From Tsukamurella sp. 8F (GTDB lineage Bacteria; Actinomycetota; Actinomycetes; Mycobacteriales; Mycobacteriaceae), in the NCBI RefSeq assembly GCF_029167375.1, contig NZ_JARFTP010000016.1, positions 35,740-99,739 on the forward strand: 64,000 bases of DNA, given 5' to 3'. Shown one piece after another: positions 8,292 through 18,097 of this stretch; position 1 is the stretch's first letter, and every line of letters begins with the position of its first letter. Under the pieces are notes generated by a model. The model did no database searches. It saw nothing but the letters and a program-made list of their open reading frames with translations, and was not told where the DNA came from. The translations under genes and the position numbers were made by a program.

Positions 8292-10534
8292 CAACGCTCG
8301 AGCACCAGACCGCGACCGAGGCCGATACCCACCGCATCGCCCTCGACGTCGGTGGCATGACATGCGCGGCATGCGCGAACCGCGTGGAGCGCAAGCTGAA
8401 CAAAGTCGACGGCGTCCGCGCATCGGTGAACTACGCGACGCGCACGGCGACGGTCGAGGCACCGTCCGGCATGGGCGTGGGCGAACTCTGCGAGACCGTC
8501 GCAGCGGCCGGCTACTCGGCCACCGAGAAGTCCGGCAACCCCCGCCGCGCCGTGGTCGCCGAGGAGCGCGAACGCCGCGACCTGCTGCGCCGCCTCATCG
8601 TGTCGCTGGTGCTGTTCGTACCCGCGGCGGACCTGTCGGTGGTCCTGGCCACCGTCCCGTCGACGCGATTCCCCGGCTGGCAGTGGGTGCTACTCGCGCT
8701 GAGCCTGCCCGTGGTGACGTGGGGCGCGTGGCCGCTGCACCGCAAGGCCGCAGCGGGTGCGCGGCACGGGGCGGCGTCGATGGACACGCTGGTGTCGACG
8801 GGGATCATCGCCGCCACGCTGTGGTCCGTGGTCACCGTGCTCACACCCGGACGCGTACGGCCGGACCCGCACGGCGTGTGGCAGGCGATCACGCACTCCG
8901 ACCCCATCTATCTCGAGGTCGCGATGGGGGTCACCGTCTTCGTGCTCGCGGGCCGCTACTTCGAGGCCGCCGCGCGCAGCAAGGCGGTGAGCGCGATCCG
9001 CGAGCTGGCACAGCGCGGAGCCCGCGACGCGACGGTCCTCCTGAAGGACGGCTCGGAGCTGCGCATACCCGCAGCCGAGCTCAAAGCAGGGCAGCGCATC
9101 GTCGTCCTCCCGGGCGAGACCGTGCCCACCGACGGGACCGTCGAGGCCGGTTCCGCTTTCGTCGACGCGAGCGCGATGACGGGCGAGACCCGTCCGGTTC
9201 CCGTCGAACCCGGAGCCGAAGTGTTGGGCGGAACGGTGTGCCAGGACGGGCGCCTCACGGTGCGCGCGACCGCGGTCGGCGAGGCCACCGCACTCGCCGC
9301 GATGCGTCGCATGGTCGAAGACGCGCAGGCCACGAAGGCGCGGATGCAACGGCTCGCGGACCGCGTATCGGCCGTTTTCGTGCCGTGCGTCTTCGCGATC
9401 GCCGTGCTCACGCTCGGCGGGTGGTTGCTCGCAGGCGGCAGCGCCGACGAGGCCGTGACCGCAGCGATCGCCGTGCTGGTCATCGCGTGCCCATGCGCCC
9501 TCGGCCTGGCCACGCCGGTCGCATTCATGGTGGCGTCGGGCCGCGGCGCACAGCTGGGCATCTACCTGCGCGGGCACCAGGTCCTGGAGGCGACCGAGGC
9601 CGTCGACACCGTCGTGTTCGACAAGACCGGAACCGTCACGACCGGCGACCTGCGCGTCACGTCGGTCACGGGCGCCGCCCCCGGCGCGGGTATCGCCACC
9701 GACGAGGCCGTGCGCCGCGCCGCCGCCGTCGAGGCCGCGTCCGAGCATGCGGTGGCGCGGGCGATCGTCGCATACGCCGGCGACACCGGATTCGGCATTC
9801 CGGAGGACTTCCGCGCCGTGCCCGGCATGGGCGCGAGTGGGACCGTCGACGGCCACGCCGTGCGGGTGGGCAGTGCGCGGTTCGTGCCCCCGAGGGCTCT
9901 CGCTCCCGCGGTCGACGAGGCGGAGTCCGTCGGCGCCACCGTCGCAGTGGTGGAGGTCGACGGCGAGGTGGCGGCCGTCGTCGCCGTGGCGGACGACGTC
10001 AAACCCGATGCTGCAGAAGCTATCCGGCGCCTCCGCTCCGCCAGCGTGCGGACCGTGCTGCTGACCGGCGACAACCGTGCGGCCGCGGAGAAGGTCGCCG
10101 CCGCCGTCGGCATCGAAGACGTGCGCGCCGAGGTGCTGCCGGACGGCAAGGTCGCGGCGATCGAGACACTGCGTGCCGAGGGCCACACCGTCGCAATGGT
10201 GGGCGACGGCGTGAACGACGGCCCTGCTCTCGCAACCGCCGACCTGGGCCTGGCGGTGGGCACCGGCACCGACGTCGCACGCGCCGCCGCCGACGTCGTC
10301 CTTATGCGAGACGAGCTCGTCGCAGTCCCCGACGCCCTTGGCCTGTCTCGCGCCACGGTAGGCACGATCAAGGCGAACCTCCTGTGGGCCTTCGGCTACA
10401 ACGTCGCGGCCATCCCCGTTGCAGCCCTCGGCCTCCTCAACCCGCTCGTCGCCGCCGGTGCGATGGCGTTCAGCTCGTTCTTCGTGGTGTGGAACAGCCT
10501 GCGGCTCCGCCGTTTCGGAGCCGGCCGCCCCTGA
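8288..10534 (+). CDS. copper-type P1B ATPase (CtpA/CtpB-like)
   Basis: A 748-residue heavy-metal pump. An N-terminal metal-binding domain carries GMTCAAC at residues 23-29. The actuator motif TGE is at 298-300, the membrane metal site CPC at 401-403, and the phosphorylated Asp in DKTGT is Asp445. GDGVND at 639-644 closes the ATP-binding hinge. GVNDGPAL instead of GINDAPAL and the final [17 protein letters not shown] match mycobacterial CtpA/CtpB. It should move Cu(I) across the cytoplasmic membrane, possibly to supply cuproenzymes. It is coupled to sigC by a four-base overlap, a strong sign of shared regulation. Confidence 0.93.
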   Translation: MTTLEHQTATEADTHRIALDVGGMTCAACANRVERKLNKVDGVRASVNYATRTATVEAPSGMGVGELCETVAAAGYSATEKSGNPRRAVVAEERERRDLLRRLIVSLVLFVPAADLSVVLATVPSTRFPGWQWVLLALSLPVVTWGAWPLHRKAAAGARHGAASMDTLVSTGIIAATLWSVVTVLTPGRVRPDPHGVWQAITHSDPIYLEVAMGVTVFVLAGRYFEAAARSKAVSAIRELAQRGARDATVLLKDGSELRIPAAELKAGQRIVVLPGETVPTDGTVEAGSAFVDASAMTGETRPVPVEPGAEVLGGTVCQDGRLTVRATAVGEATALAAMRRMVEDAQATKARMQRLADRVSAVFVPCVFAIAVLTLGGWLLAGGSADEAVTAAIAVLVIACPCALGLATPVAFMVASGRGAQLGIYLRGHQVLEATEAVDTVVFDKTGTVTTGDLRVTSVTGAAPGAGIATDEAVRRAAAVEAASEHAVARAIVAYAGDTGFGIPEDFRAVPGMGASGTVDGHAVRVGSARFVPPRALAPAVDEAESVGATVAVVEVDGEVAAVVAVADDVKPDAAEAIRRLRSASVRTVLLTGDNRAAAEKVAAAVGIEDVRAEVLPDGKVAAIETLRAEGHTVAMVGDGVNDGPALATADLGLAVGTGTDVARAAADVVLMRDELVAVPDALGLSRATVGTIKANLLWAFGYNVAAIPVAALGLLNPLVAAGAMAFSSFFVVWNSLRLRRFGAGRP

Positions 10535-10701
10535 CCGGCCGGCCGCCGCGGCGCCGCAGACATGCGTGGCCGCGCCGGCTCCACACCGACGCATGCGCAG
10601 TGTCACCGGCGTCACGCTCGCCTAGCTGGAAGTTCAGCTGATTGCCAGGATAGGTTTGCGCTATCAAATGTCGTCGGCGAACAGAGGAAACGGGGCGCAA
10701 C

Positions 10702-11622
10702 GTGACGATCGACGTGGGCACGGACGTGGACTCCCGCATCGCGGGCGCGTTCTGGCACGCGGCCGTACCGATCGGAATCGCCGACCTGGACGGCAACGTG
10801 CTCGAGGCCAACGATGCCGCCGTCGAGCTGATCGGCATACCCGCCGACCGAATGATCGGTACGTCCGTCCTAGTCGGCCAGGCACCCGACGAGCGCCGCG
10901 CCACCGAGCAGGTGCTCGAGTCGCTGCGCGCCCCCGGCGCCGGCCCCGCGGCGCTGACCACGCGCTTCCGCCGCGCCGACGGCACCGTCGGCGTCGTGCA
11001 CTGGTCCGTGACCCGCGCACCGGGCGACGACCCGTACGTCGTCGCCGTCGGCCACGACGTCACCATGCACCGACGCACCGAGCAGGCACTGCGTTACCAG
11101 GCCCAACACGACGAGCTCACCGGCCTGCCGAACCGCCGCCGGCTGGCCGACGCCATCGACTCGGCGCTCGGCCACGCCGGCCCGATCGGGCTGTGCTACT
11201 TGGACCTCGACGACTTCAAGGCCGTCAACGACCGCTTCGGGCACCGCGGCGGAGACGATGTGCTGGTGGCCGTGGGGCGCAGGCTGCGGGCCGTCGCCGA
11301 CGCGCGCCCCGGACTGATCGTGGCGCGAATGGGCGGCGACGAGTTCGTCGCCCTGCTGCCGCAGGCCACCGACGACTCGCTCACCGCGACCACGACCGCG
11401 ATGGCGAACGCGCTTGCCGACCCCGTCGCGGTCCGTGGCGTACCGGTGCGAGTGACGGGCACCGTCGGCGCGGTCCTCGCCACCGGCACCAATGCGGGCG
11501 AGCTGCTCGCCGAGGCGGACACCCGCATGTACGAGGCGAAGCGGACCCACCGCGGCATCCCCAAACCGTGCGCCGCAGCCGCACGTGCGTGGCGCCTGCG
11601 CGCCGCGGGACCCCTGCGCTGA
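10702..11622 (+). CDS. PAS-GGDEF diguanylate cyclase
   Basis: A 306-residue cytosolic signalling protein. Residues about 12-125 form a PAS sensor with a PAC-like end. The GGDEF domain follows (about 130-295) with the intact active-site motif GGDEF at 211-215 and the DELTGLPNRR start, so c-di-GMP synthesis is expected. The RxxD inhibitory site normally just before GGDEF is absent (RPGL occupies that stretch), so product feedback is unlikely. A GTG start with GAGGA about ten bases upstream is used. It sits between the copper ATPase and the CtaG fusion, but nothing shows it shares their regulation. Confidence 0.88.
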   Translation: MTIDVGTDVDSRIAGAFWHAAVPIGIADLDGNVLEANDAAVELIGIPADRMIGTSVLVGQAPDERRATEQVLESLRAPGAGPAALTTRFRRADGTVGVVHWSVTRAPGDDPYVVAVGHDVTMHRRTEQALRYQAQHDELTGLPNRRRLADAIDSALGHAGPIGLCYLDLDDFKAVNDRFGHRGGDDVLVAVGRRLRAVADARPGLIVARMGGDEFVALLPQATDDSLTATTTAMANALADPVAVRGVPVRVTGTVGAVLATGTNAGELLAEADTRMYEAKRTHRGIPKPCAAAARAWRLRAAGPLR

Positions 11623-11659
11623 AGTAGCCCGCGAAGCTGAACCCCGTTGGCGCGCAGGG

Positions 11660-13648
11660 TCAGACCAGGTCGTCGGATTCCTCCTCGCGGGCCGACTGCC
11701 ACGCCCAGTGCAGCACCAGCCCGACGGTGACGAGCGCGATGGCCGCCTCGTCGCAGGCCCATGCGACCACACCGCCCACGAACTGGTCGTGCGCGAGATC
11801 CGTCATCCACGGCACGTCGAGATACTGGTACAGCCGCGGCCCGATGAGACCGTTCATGGTCATCACGATGATCGCGAAGAACATGGAGATGGGCATCATC
11901 GCCAGCAACATGCCCACGCGCCCGATGAAGGGCAGCCGATGGGGGACCGGGTCGATCTGGAACACACGCCAGTAGAACAGGAATCCGGTCACGAGCACCG
12001 CGAGGTAGATCCCCGTATGCCCCCAGTGATAGCGGCCGATGCGGTCGTACAGCGGCGTCAGATAGAGCCCGTAGAGGGTCAGCGCGAACAACAGGATCTG
12101 CACTGCGGGCCGCATCAACACGGCGAACGATCGCGAGTCGAGCACGCGCTCCAGCCACTGCGGGGCAAGCGTGGTCCGCAGCAGCGTGACGGGCGCTCCC
12201 AGCAGCAGGAAGACGGGTACCAGCGACGTCATCAGCATGTGTGTCACCATGTGCACACTGAAAGCCACTGTCGCATAGGTGTTCACACCCGAACTACTGA
12301 GCACCACCAGTGCCGCGCAGCCGAACAGGAAGCACGCGGTCCGGTACCACGGCCATTGGATCGTATCGACTCCCCGTCGCCCCGCTCGCCGCACGAGCCA
12401 CACGTAACCCCCGGCCAGCAGCACCGCGAGCGGCACCAGGTTCAGGTCCCACCGCCACAGGGTGAGGAACCTGCCGACGCTCGGCGGATCGAGGACGTCG
12501 TAGCCCAGCATCACCTCGCCGATCGTGAAGCGCCGCACGAGGAACGACGGCGGCGTGAGCTCCGACGCTGCGATCGCGACACCGGCGGCGACCGTGAGGA
12601 CGACCGTGGCGGGAACCGTCCGACGTAGCCACTGCAGTAGCCCTGCCAGCGCGACCAGCACGCCCGCGGCCGATACCAACCGTCCGTACAGAGTCTCCGT
12701 GAGGTCCGAACCGGGCGCCATGACCACCGCTATCACCGCCCCGTACCCGAGCGCGATCACGGCGAACACCACTCCCGTCCAGCGCCTCTCGTCGCGCCAC
12801 GGCACCACCGCCTGCGCCCACAGACCGCCGAGCCACACGGCGGTGGTCAGGGCGAGCGCCATGAGCGCAGCGGTCGTGTAGTCGTGCCGCGGGCCTTGCG
12901 CCTCGTTGGCGGTCACGACGGCGGCGAGCACGCCCAGCCCTGCGGGCAGGAGCAGCCACAAGTGGGCCATCCAGCTCAACGCGTTACCGAGCCCCACGAG
13001 GACCACCACCGCGGCAACGAACGAGACGAACCAGCCCTTGGCCGTCTCGGACGCCCCGATGGTCGCCCACAGGCCGCCGTACCGCCACACGTCGACCAGA
13101 TTCTGGCCCGACGTGTCCGCCGCCGACAACGGCACCATCAGGATCGAGACGACGGCCCACACGCGCGTCGCACGGTGCGCGAGCCGGTGCGCGAGATAGC
13201 CCCGCAGCCCCACATCGCCGGTATCCTGTACGGCGGTTCGGAAGACACCGAAGGCTATGGCGCCCAGCGTGACCGCCGCCGCGAGGGTCGCGATCAGGCG
13301 CCCGGCTCCGGCGCCGTACGACGTGAGTGCACCCGGATACGTATCACCGTTTATGGTGTAGCGCGATGCGCCCTGCGTTGCGAGCACGGCGACCACCACC
13401 GCCAGCGCCGCGAATGCGCCCAGCCCGAGCCCGAGGGTGCCTCCCCGTGGCGGGGCCACCGGCGTGACAGGTGCGGGCCGATCGACCTCCCCGGCGAGAG
13501 TGGCCGGCACCCTGCGCAGGCGTGCCGCGTCGTCGGCCCACTCCCGGCAGTCGGAGCATCCCGCGAGATGTGCGTCGAGGTCGCCGGGGGGCGGCACCTC
13601 CCCGTCGAGGCGGCTGGAGATGCCCTCCCGGGCGTCGGAGCACTGCAT
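11660..13648 (-). CDS. anti-sigma zinc finger fused to CopD-CtaG copper membrane protein
   Basis: A 662-residue fusion. Residues 1-45 are a zf-HC2/ZAS anti-sigma zinc finger, with Cys3 and the His27-x3-Cys31-x2-Cys34 signature seen as HLAGCSDC. A linker and a first membrane helix (about 70-92) follow. Residues about 120-390 form a multi-helix CopD-like copper region with AVWLGGLWAQ. From about 410 on is a CtaG (caa3 assembly) domain with HMVTHMLMTSLVPVFLLLGA. CopD-CtaG fusions are known in Mycobacteriales; the N-terminal finger suggests that copper or oxidase status is signalled to a sigma factor, with nearby SigC the obvious candidate (inference). The start has no Shine-Dalgarno site but fits a leaderless mRNA. 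Confidence 0.88.
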   Translation of the reverse strand: MQCSDAREGISSRLDGEVPPPGDLDAHLAGCSDCREWADDAARLRRVPATLAGEVDRPAPVTPVAPPRGGTLGLGLGAFAALAVVVAVLATQGASRYTINGDTYPGALTSYGAGAGRLIATLAAAVTLGAIAFGVFRTAVQDTGDVGLRGYLAHRLAHRATRVWAVVSILMVPLSAADTSGQNLVDVWRYGGLWATIGASETAKGWFVSFVAAVVVLVGLGNALSWMAHLWLLLPAGLGVLAAVVTANEAQGPRHDYTTAALMALALTTAVWLGGLWAQAVVPWRDERRWTGVVFAVIALGYGAVIAVVMAPGSDLTETLYGRLVSAAGVLVALAGLLQWLRRTVPATVVLTVAAGVAIAASELTPPSFLVRRFTIGEVMLGYDVLDPPSVGRFLTLWRWDLNLVPLAVLLAGGYVWLVRRAGRRGVDTIQWPWYRTACFLFGCAALVVLSSSGVNTYATVAFSVHMVTHMLMTSLVPVFLLLGAPVTLLRTTLAPQWLERVLDSRSFAVLMRPAVQILLFALTLYGLYLTPLYDRIGRYHWGHTGIYLAVLVTGFLFYWRVFQIDPVPHRLPFIGRVGMLLAMMPISMFFAIIVMTMNGLIGPRLYQYLDVPWMTDLAHDQFVGGVVAWACDEAAIALVTVGLVLHWAWQSAREEESDDLV

Positions 13649-13657
13649 ACGGTGTTA

Positions 13658-13684
13658 GTCGTGCCGGCGGCCGGTTCGGTTCCC
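13658..13684 (-). promoter_or_regulatory. ECF-type promoter, probably leaderless
   Basis: On the minus strand GGGAAC (13679-13684) is followed after 17 bases by CGAC (13658-13661). This is the -35 GGAAC plus -10 CGTC-like layout of ECF sigma promoters and is close to the SigC consensus reported in M. tuberculosis. Only nine bases separate CGAC from the ATG at 13648, so transcription would begin at or next to the start codon. That explains the absence of a ribosome site. Confidence 0.55.
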
Positions 13685-13867
13685 GGCTGTGACCGACGAC
13701 ACTGCGGCGGTTCGCGCTGAAACCCCTCCGTCAGGCGGCGTTGCGGACATGACATCCACTACGCCGCGCGAGCGCGGGGTTTCGCCCGGCTGAACCTGCG
13801 GCCGGACGATCAACCGGCCCGGACGCAGGATCAACCGCCGCGCCCGCCGGGCGGCGACGCTGGGTTC

Positions 13868-15043
13868 ATGACCACGACGACCCGCGAAGCCGCACCGGCC
13901 CGCCCCCTGCCCGCCGTCCTCGCGCTTACGTTCGGCATCACGATGCTGGTGGCCGGCGAGTTCCTTCCGGCGGGCGTACTGCCCGCCGTCGCAAGGGATC
14001 TCAGCGTGTCCCCGGGCACCGTCGGGCTCGCGGTCGCGGCGACCGCACTGGCGGGCGCGCTGACCGCCCCGACCATCGCGTCCATCGTTCCGCGCATGGA
14101 CCGGCGGACGGTGCTCGTCGGCCTACTCGCGCTCGCGACGATCTCCGACGCCGTCGTGGCCCTCGCACCGCACATCGCCGTCCTGCTGGCGGGCCGGCTG
14201 ATCCTGGGGGTCGCGATCGCCGGGTACTGGTCGTTCGCATTCGGGGCAGGTGTCCACGTCGCGCAGGGCAGGAGCGCACTCGTATCCACCTCGCTCGCGT
14301 CGGGCACATCCGTCGCGACCATCATCGGCGTGCCGCTCGCGTCACTGCTCGGCGACACCGTCGGATGGCGGACGGTGTTCTGGCTGGCCACGGCACTGAC
14401 GGCGCTCGCGACCGTGGTCCTGTACCGCGTCCTCACGCCGGTCCCCGCGCATCCGTCGGCGGGGACGGAGATGATGCGCCGTGCGCTCCGCAACCGGCGG
14501 CTCGTCATCGGCGCCGCCCTCGTGGCGCTAGCCGTGCTGGGCAACTTCATCGCGTACCCGTTCATCCGCCTCGCGATCGAGCGAGTCGACGCGGGCGCCG
14601 GGAGCGGGTCGAATGTGGCCGGCGGCGCCGCCGTGCTGCTGCTGGTGTGGGGCGTGGGGGGTCTGGCCGGGAACCTGCTCGCAGGCGTGCTGTCCCGGTG
14701 GCTGCGGTGGGCGGTCGCACTGGGCCCGCTGATCGTGTCGATCGCCCTCGCGGCGACACTGACGACGTCGGTGCCGGTCCTGTTCCTCGCGATCGCTGCG
14801 TGGGGCATCGGCTTCAACCTCATCCCCGTAACCACCCAGCTGTGGGTGACGACCGTGGGCCACGACACCGCGGAATCCGCAGTGGCGCTCCAGGTCACGG
14901 CCTTCCAGACGGCGATCACCGCGGGCGCCGTGACAGGCGGCCTGCTGGTCGATCACGTCGGACTCGGCGCCGCGTTCCTCACCGGATCCGCCGCCGGGCT
15001 ACTGGCGGCCGCAGGCTTCGCGTCGATCCGCGTCCGTGCGTGA
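13868..15043 (+). CDS. MFS exporter, AraJ/DHA1-like
   Basis: A 391-residue 12-helix major facilitator protein, probably an efflux pump. The first helix runs VLALTFGITMLVAGEFLPAG, a start typical of the AraJ-like sugar/drug exporters. Motif A is diverged (IVPRMDRRTVLVG). The second half begins near residue 210. The substrate is not inferable. It is convergent with, and directly abuts, the AraC gene: the two stop codons are adjacent, with no base between them. No terminator hairpin separates them. Confidence 0.87.
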   Translation: MTTTTREAAPARPLPAVLALTFGITMLVAGEFLPAGVLPAVARDLSVSPGTVGLAVAATALAGALTAPTIASIVPRMDRRTVLVGLLALATISDAVVALAPHIAVLLAGRLILGVAIAGYWSFAFGAGVHVAQGRSALVSTSLASGTSVATIIGVPLASLLGDTVGWRTVFWLATALTALATVVLYRVLTPVPAHPSAGTEMMRRALRNRRLVIGAALVALAVLGNFIAYPFIRLAIERVDAGAGSGSNVAGGAAVLLLVWGVGGLAGNLLAGVLSRWLRWAVALGPLIVSIALAATLTTSVPVLFLAIAAWGIGFNLIPVTTQLWVTTVGHDTAESAVALQVTAFQTAITAGAVTGGLLVDHVGLGAAFLTGSAAGLLAAAGFASIRVRA

Positions 15044-15835
15044 TCAGGCCAGGCAGCGCCACCGACCGGGCGGGACGCCGACGTCAGCGGTGAAGGCGCG
15101 CACGAACGCAGCGCTCGAGCCGTATCCGACGGCCGAACCCACATCCCCGACGGATGCGTCCGAATGCCTCAACAGGCGTCGCGCCTCAGCTATACGGGTA
15201 CGACGCACGTACTGCATGGGGCTCATGCCGGTCTCGGCCCGGAACCGCTCCACGAGGCTCGACCTACCCACGTACGCGATGCGCGCGAGTACGCACAGAT
15301 TCCATTCGCGCGCGGGGTCTTCCGCTATCGCGTCCACTGCGCGCCGCACACCGGGATCCCCGGGTGCCCGGTCCTCGAGCGCACTCAGCATCGCCCCGCC
15401 GACCAGGTGCGCATATCCCGAGCCGAAGTAGGTGCGCTGGTGCGCGGCCGTGAGCGGGCACTCGCCCAGCAGCGCCGCGACCCCCGAGTGCCGCTCGGCG
15501 AAGCCCCGAGAGACGACGATGCCCGGCGTCGGCACGTCCCGGCCGGGCCGGAGGTCCGCAACGACGACGCGGGCGGCATCGACGGCGGCGATGGTGTACG
15601 CGGCCGCCTGGCGCAGCAGGGCCGCATCCCCCGGGTCCAGCCGGATGCGCTCGCCGACAGAGCGCACCTCGACGGTCCCGGACCGCACCAGCAGCCACGT
15701 CGACGGCCCGATCGCCTCGAGCTCCCGCCCGGCTGAAAGCTCACACGATGTGGATCCGCTCATGCTCCACTGTGCCTCGCCCGCGGGCACCCCGGTGTCC
15801 ATGAGCGTGACAACGCCCCGTGCCGCTGCGGGCAT
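15044..15835 (-). CDS. AraC-family regulator with cupin sensor
   Basis: A 263-residue regulator. The N-terminal half is a cupin-type sensor of the cupin_6 kind (LLVRSGTVEVRSVGERIRLD and PGDAALL). The C-terminal half is the AraC DNA-binding domain: NLCVLARIAYVGRSSLVERF is the first helix-turn-helix, and SVGDVGSAVGYGSSAAFVRA with GVPPGRWR the second. This pairing next to an MFS exporter is common for regulators of efflux. The true start may be the ATG twelve codons in, at 15802, since homology begins late. Confidence 0.85.
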   Translation of the reverse strand: MPAAARGVVTLMDTGVPAGEAQWSMSGSTSCELSAGRELEAIGPSTWLLVRSGTVEVRSVGERIRLDPGDAALLRQAAAYTIAAVDAARVVVADLRPGRDVPTPGIVVSRGFAERHSGVAALLGECPLTAAHQRTYFGSGYAHLVGGAMLSALEDRAPGDPGVRRAVDAIAEDPAREWNLCVLARIAYVGRSSLVERFRAETGMSPMQYVRRTRIAEARRLLRHSDASVGDVGSAVGYGSSAAFVRAFTADVGVPPGRWRCLA

Positions 15836-15891
15836 TCCCCGCGATCGACGCGCCGGGGGACGAGCTGAGTGACTCAGGCTCGACAGGGTGG

Positions 15892-16848
15892 TCAGTCACC
15901 GCGGTGGACGGCCGTCGACCGGTACCAGTCGACGGTCCGGCCGATCCCCTCTCGCAGATCGATCCGAGGCTTCCACCCCATCGCATGCAGCCGCGACACG
16001 TCCAGGAGTTTGCGGGGCGTCCCGTCCGGCCGACTCGTGTCCCAGGTGGTCGCACCCTCGAAACCGGTGGCCGCGGCCACCATCTCGGCGATCTCCGCGA
16101 TCGAATGGTCCTCGCCGGTCCCGACGTTCACCTGCTCCGCGCCGTCGTAGTTGTCGAGCAGATGCAGGCACGCCGAGGCCATGTCGTCGACGTGTAGGAA
16201 CTCGCGTCTAGGCGCACCGCTGCCCCAGTTCTCCACCGCTTCGGCGCCAGCGGCGCGCGCCTCGTCGTACCGGCGGATCATCGCCGGAAGCACATGCGAG
16301 GTCGTCTCGGAGAAGTTGTCCCCCGGGCCGTAGAGGTTGGTCGGCATGGCCGAGATCCATGGCAGCCCGTACTGTTTGCGCACGGCCTGAACCTGCAGGA
16401 TCCCGGCGATCTTGGCGATCGCGTAGGCGTCGTTGGTCGGTTCGAGGTGCCCCGTGAGCAGGTACTCCTCCTTGATCGGCTGAGCGGCCAGCTTCGGATA
16501 GATGCACGACGACCCCAGGAACAGCAGTCTCTCGACGCCGTGCGTCAGGGCCGCATCCATGACGTTCACCTGGATACGCAGGTTCTCGCTGAGGAAGTCG
16601 ACGGGCGCTTCGCTGTTGGCCAGGATGCCCCCGACCTTCGCTGCCGCGAGCACCACGACGTCGAAGTCGTTCTCCGCGAAGAACGCCATGACTGCGTCGC
16701 GGTCTCGCAGGTCGAGGTCCGACGAAGTCCGTCCGACGAGATCGGCGAAACCCTCCTGCTGCAGGTGGCGGTATACGGCGGAACCCACCAAACCCCGGTG
16801 CCCGGCGACGTATACCCGCGACGCGCGGTCGACCGGCGTGACACTCAT
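15892..16848 (-). CDS. fcl: GDP-L-fucose synthase
   Basis: A 318-residue short-chain dehydrogenase/reductase that epimerises and reduces GDP-4-keto-6-deoxymannose to GDP-L-fucose with NADPH, in the cytosol. The Rossmann glycines are GHRGLVG at 16-22. LGSSCIYP is diagnostic of the family, and the catalytic Tyr-x3-Lys is in [14 protein letters not shown] and the C-terminal substrate region are intact. The start ATG overlaps the gmd stop by four bases, so gmd and fcl form one operon. The frame stays open upstream, but homology begins at 16848. Confidence 0.95.
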   Translation of the reverse strand: MSVTPVDRASRVYVAGHRGLVGSAVYRHLQQEGFADLVGRTSSDLDLRDRDAVMAFFAENDFDVVVLAAAKVGGILANSEAPVDFLSENLRIQVNVMDAALTHGVERLLFLGSSCIYPKLAAQPIKEEYLLTGHLEPTNDAYAIAKIAGILQVQAVRKQYGLPWISAMPTNLYGPGDNFSETTSHVLPAMIRRYDEARAAGAEAVENWGSGAPRREFLHVDDMASACLHLLDNYDGAEQVNVGTGEDHSIAEIAEMVAAATGFEGATTWDTSRPDGTPRKLLDVSRLHAMGWKPRIDLREGIGRTVDWYRSTAVHRGD

Positions 16849-17882
16849 CGAGACAGCCCCTCCCAGCCGGCCAGCACAGGCCGGTCGATCCATGGCCGGC
16901 CTTGATGCTCCAGTGCCTCGACATCGGCGTCCACCATGATCCTGGCCAGCTGATCCGGCATGACCGAGGCCTTCCATCCGAGCTGCCGATGCGCCTTGCC
17001 CGGGTCGCCGATCAGCGAATCGACCTCAGTGGGTCGGAGGTAGCGCTCGTCGATGCGGACGTGGTCCTCCCAGTTCAGTCCGGCGTGCTCGAAAGCCGTC
17101 GTCAGGAAGTCCCGCACCGAGTACGCGGCGCCCGTCGCAAGGCAGTAGTCGTCGGGCTCGTCCGCTTGCAGCATCCGCCACATGCCCTCCACATACTCCG
17201 GCGCGTACCCCCAGTCGCGGACGGCGTCCAAGTTGCCCATGTACACGTACTGGTCGAGTCCGGCCTTGATCCGCGCCACAGCCCGAGTGATCTTCCTGGT
17301 CACGAACGTCTCGCCGCGGCGAGGCGACTCGTGGTTGAACAGGATGCCGTTGACCGCGAACAGGCCGTAGGCCTCGCGATAGTTGCGTGTCATCCAGTAC
17401 GCGTACACCTTCGCGGCACCGTAAGGCGACCGGGGATAGAAGGCGGTCTCCTCGTTCTGCGGGGGAGGCGTGGCGCCGAACATCTCCGAGCTCGACGCCT
17501 GGTAGTAACGGCAGTCGAGTCCGGCCAGCCGGACCGCCTCTAGCAGGCGCGTCGCTCCGGTGCCCGTGGTGTCTCCCGTGTGCTCGGGCTCGTCGAAGCT
17601 CACGCGCACATGCGACTGGGCGCCGAGGTTGTAGACCTCGTCCGGCCGGATCGTGCCGAGCAGGGTCACGAGGCGGGCACCGTCGCTGAGGTCGCCGTAG
17701 TGGAGGAACAACCGAGCGTTGTCATCGTGTGGGTCGATGTAGATGTGGTCGATCCGGGACGTGTTGAACGTCGATGCTCGACGTATCAGGCCATGGACTT
17801 CGTACCCCTTGGCGAGCAATAGCTCAGCGAGGTAAGACCCGTCCTGACCGGTGATCCCGGTGATGAGTGCGCGCTTCGACAT
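16845..17882 (-). CDS. gmd: GDP-mannose 4,6-dehydratase
   Basis: A 345-residue enzyme converting GDP-mannose to GDP-4-keto-6-deoxymannose, the first step to GDP-fucose. The NADP site is GITGQDG near residues 9-15, followed by the typical [14 protein letters not shown]. The catalytic Tyr-x3-Lys is in [12 protein letters not shown], and [17 protein letters not shown] is the substrate and tetramer loop. GGAGAA eight bases before the ATG at 17882 fixes the start; the open frame before it is intergenic. It is divergent from the glycosyltransferase operon that begins module A. Confidence 0.96.
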   Translation of the reverse strand: MSKRALITGITGQDGSYLAELLLAKGYEVHGLIRRASTFNTSRIDHIYIDPHDDNARLFLHYGDLSDGARLVTLLGTIRPDEVYNLGAQSHVRVSFDEPEHTGDTTGTGATRLLEAVRLAGLDCRYYQASSSEMFGATPPPQNEETAFYPRSPYGAAKVYAYWMTRNYREAYGLFAVNGILFNHESPRRGETFVTRKITRAVARIKAGLDQYVYMGNLDAVRDWGYAPEYVEGMWRMLQADEPDDYCLATGAAYSVRDFLTTAFEHAGLNWEDHVRIDERYLRPTEVDSLIGDPGKAHRQLGWKASVMPDQLARIMVDADVEALEHQGRPWIDRPVLAGWEGLSR

Positions 17883-17989
17883 AGATGGTTCTCCGATACA
17901 GATGCCAGGCGGCGAAAGCCGCACCATACTGCGCACGAGGCTGTGGTCGGCAACTGCCGCAGCCCTTTTGGGCGAATCCACCACACCGT

Positions 17990-18017
17990 TTGACAGTTAC
18001 GACGGTCCCGATACTAT
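17990..18017 (+). promoter_or_regulatory. sigma-A-type promoter of module A
   Basis: TTGACA at 17990-17995 is followed after 16 bases by TACTAT at 18012-18017. This is close to the textbook vegetative promoter and stands out in high-GC DNA. Transcription would start near 18024, giving a leader of about 75 bases before the GTG at 18098. The gap it lies in (17883-18097) also has to hold the gmd promoter on the other strand, which was not resolved. Confidence 0.65.
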
Positions 18018-18097
18018 ATGCACAGTCAAGCAACGTGAGGACCGGACATAAAACCCGATACTCCGAGCGCCACCGTCGTCGGGAAGTCAGGAGTCGC

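Noticed and set aside
7730..10641. Very long plus-strand open frames (up to 934 codons) overlapping sigC and the copper ATPase
   Set aside because: They are Arg/Pro/Gly-rich frame shadows typical of high-GC third positions. The ATPase frame alone shows conserved motifs; the 934-codon frame is the ATPase extended upstream through sigC in another frame.
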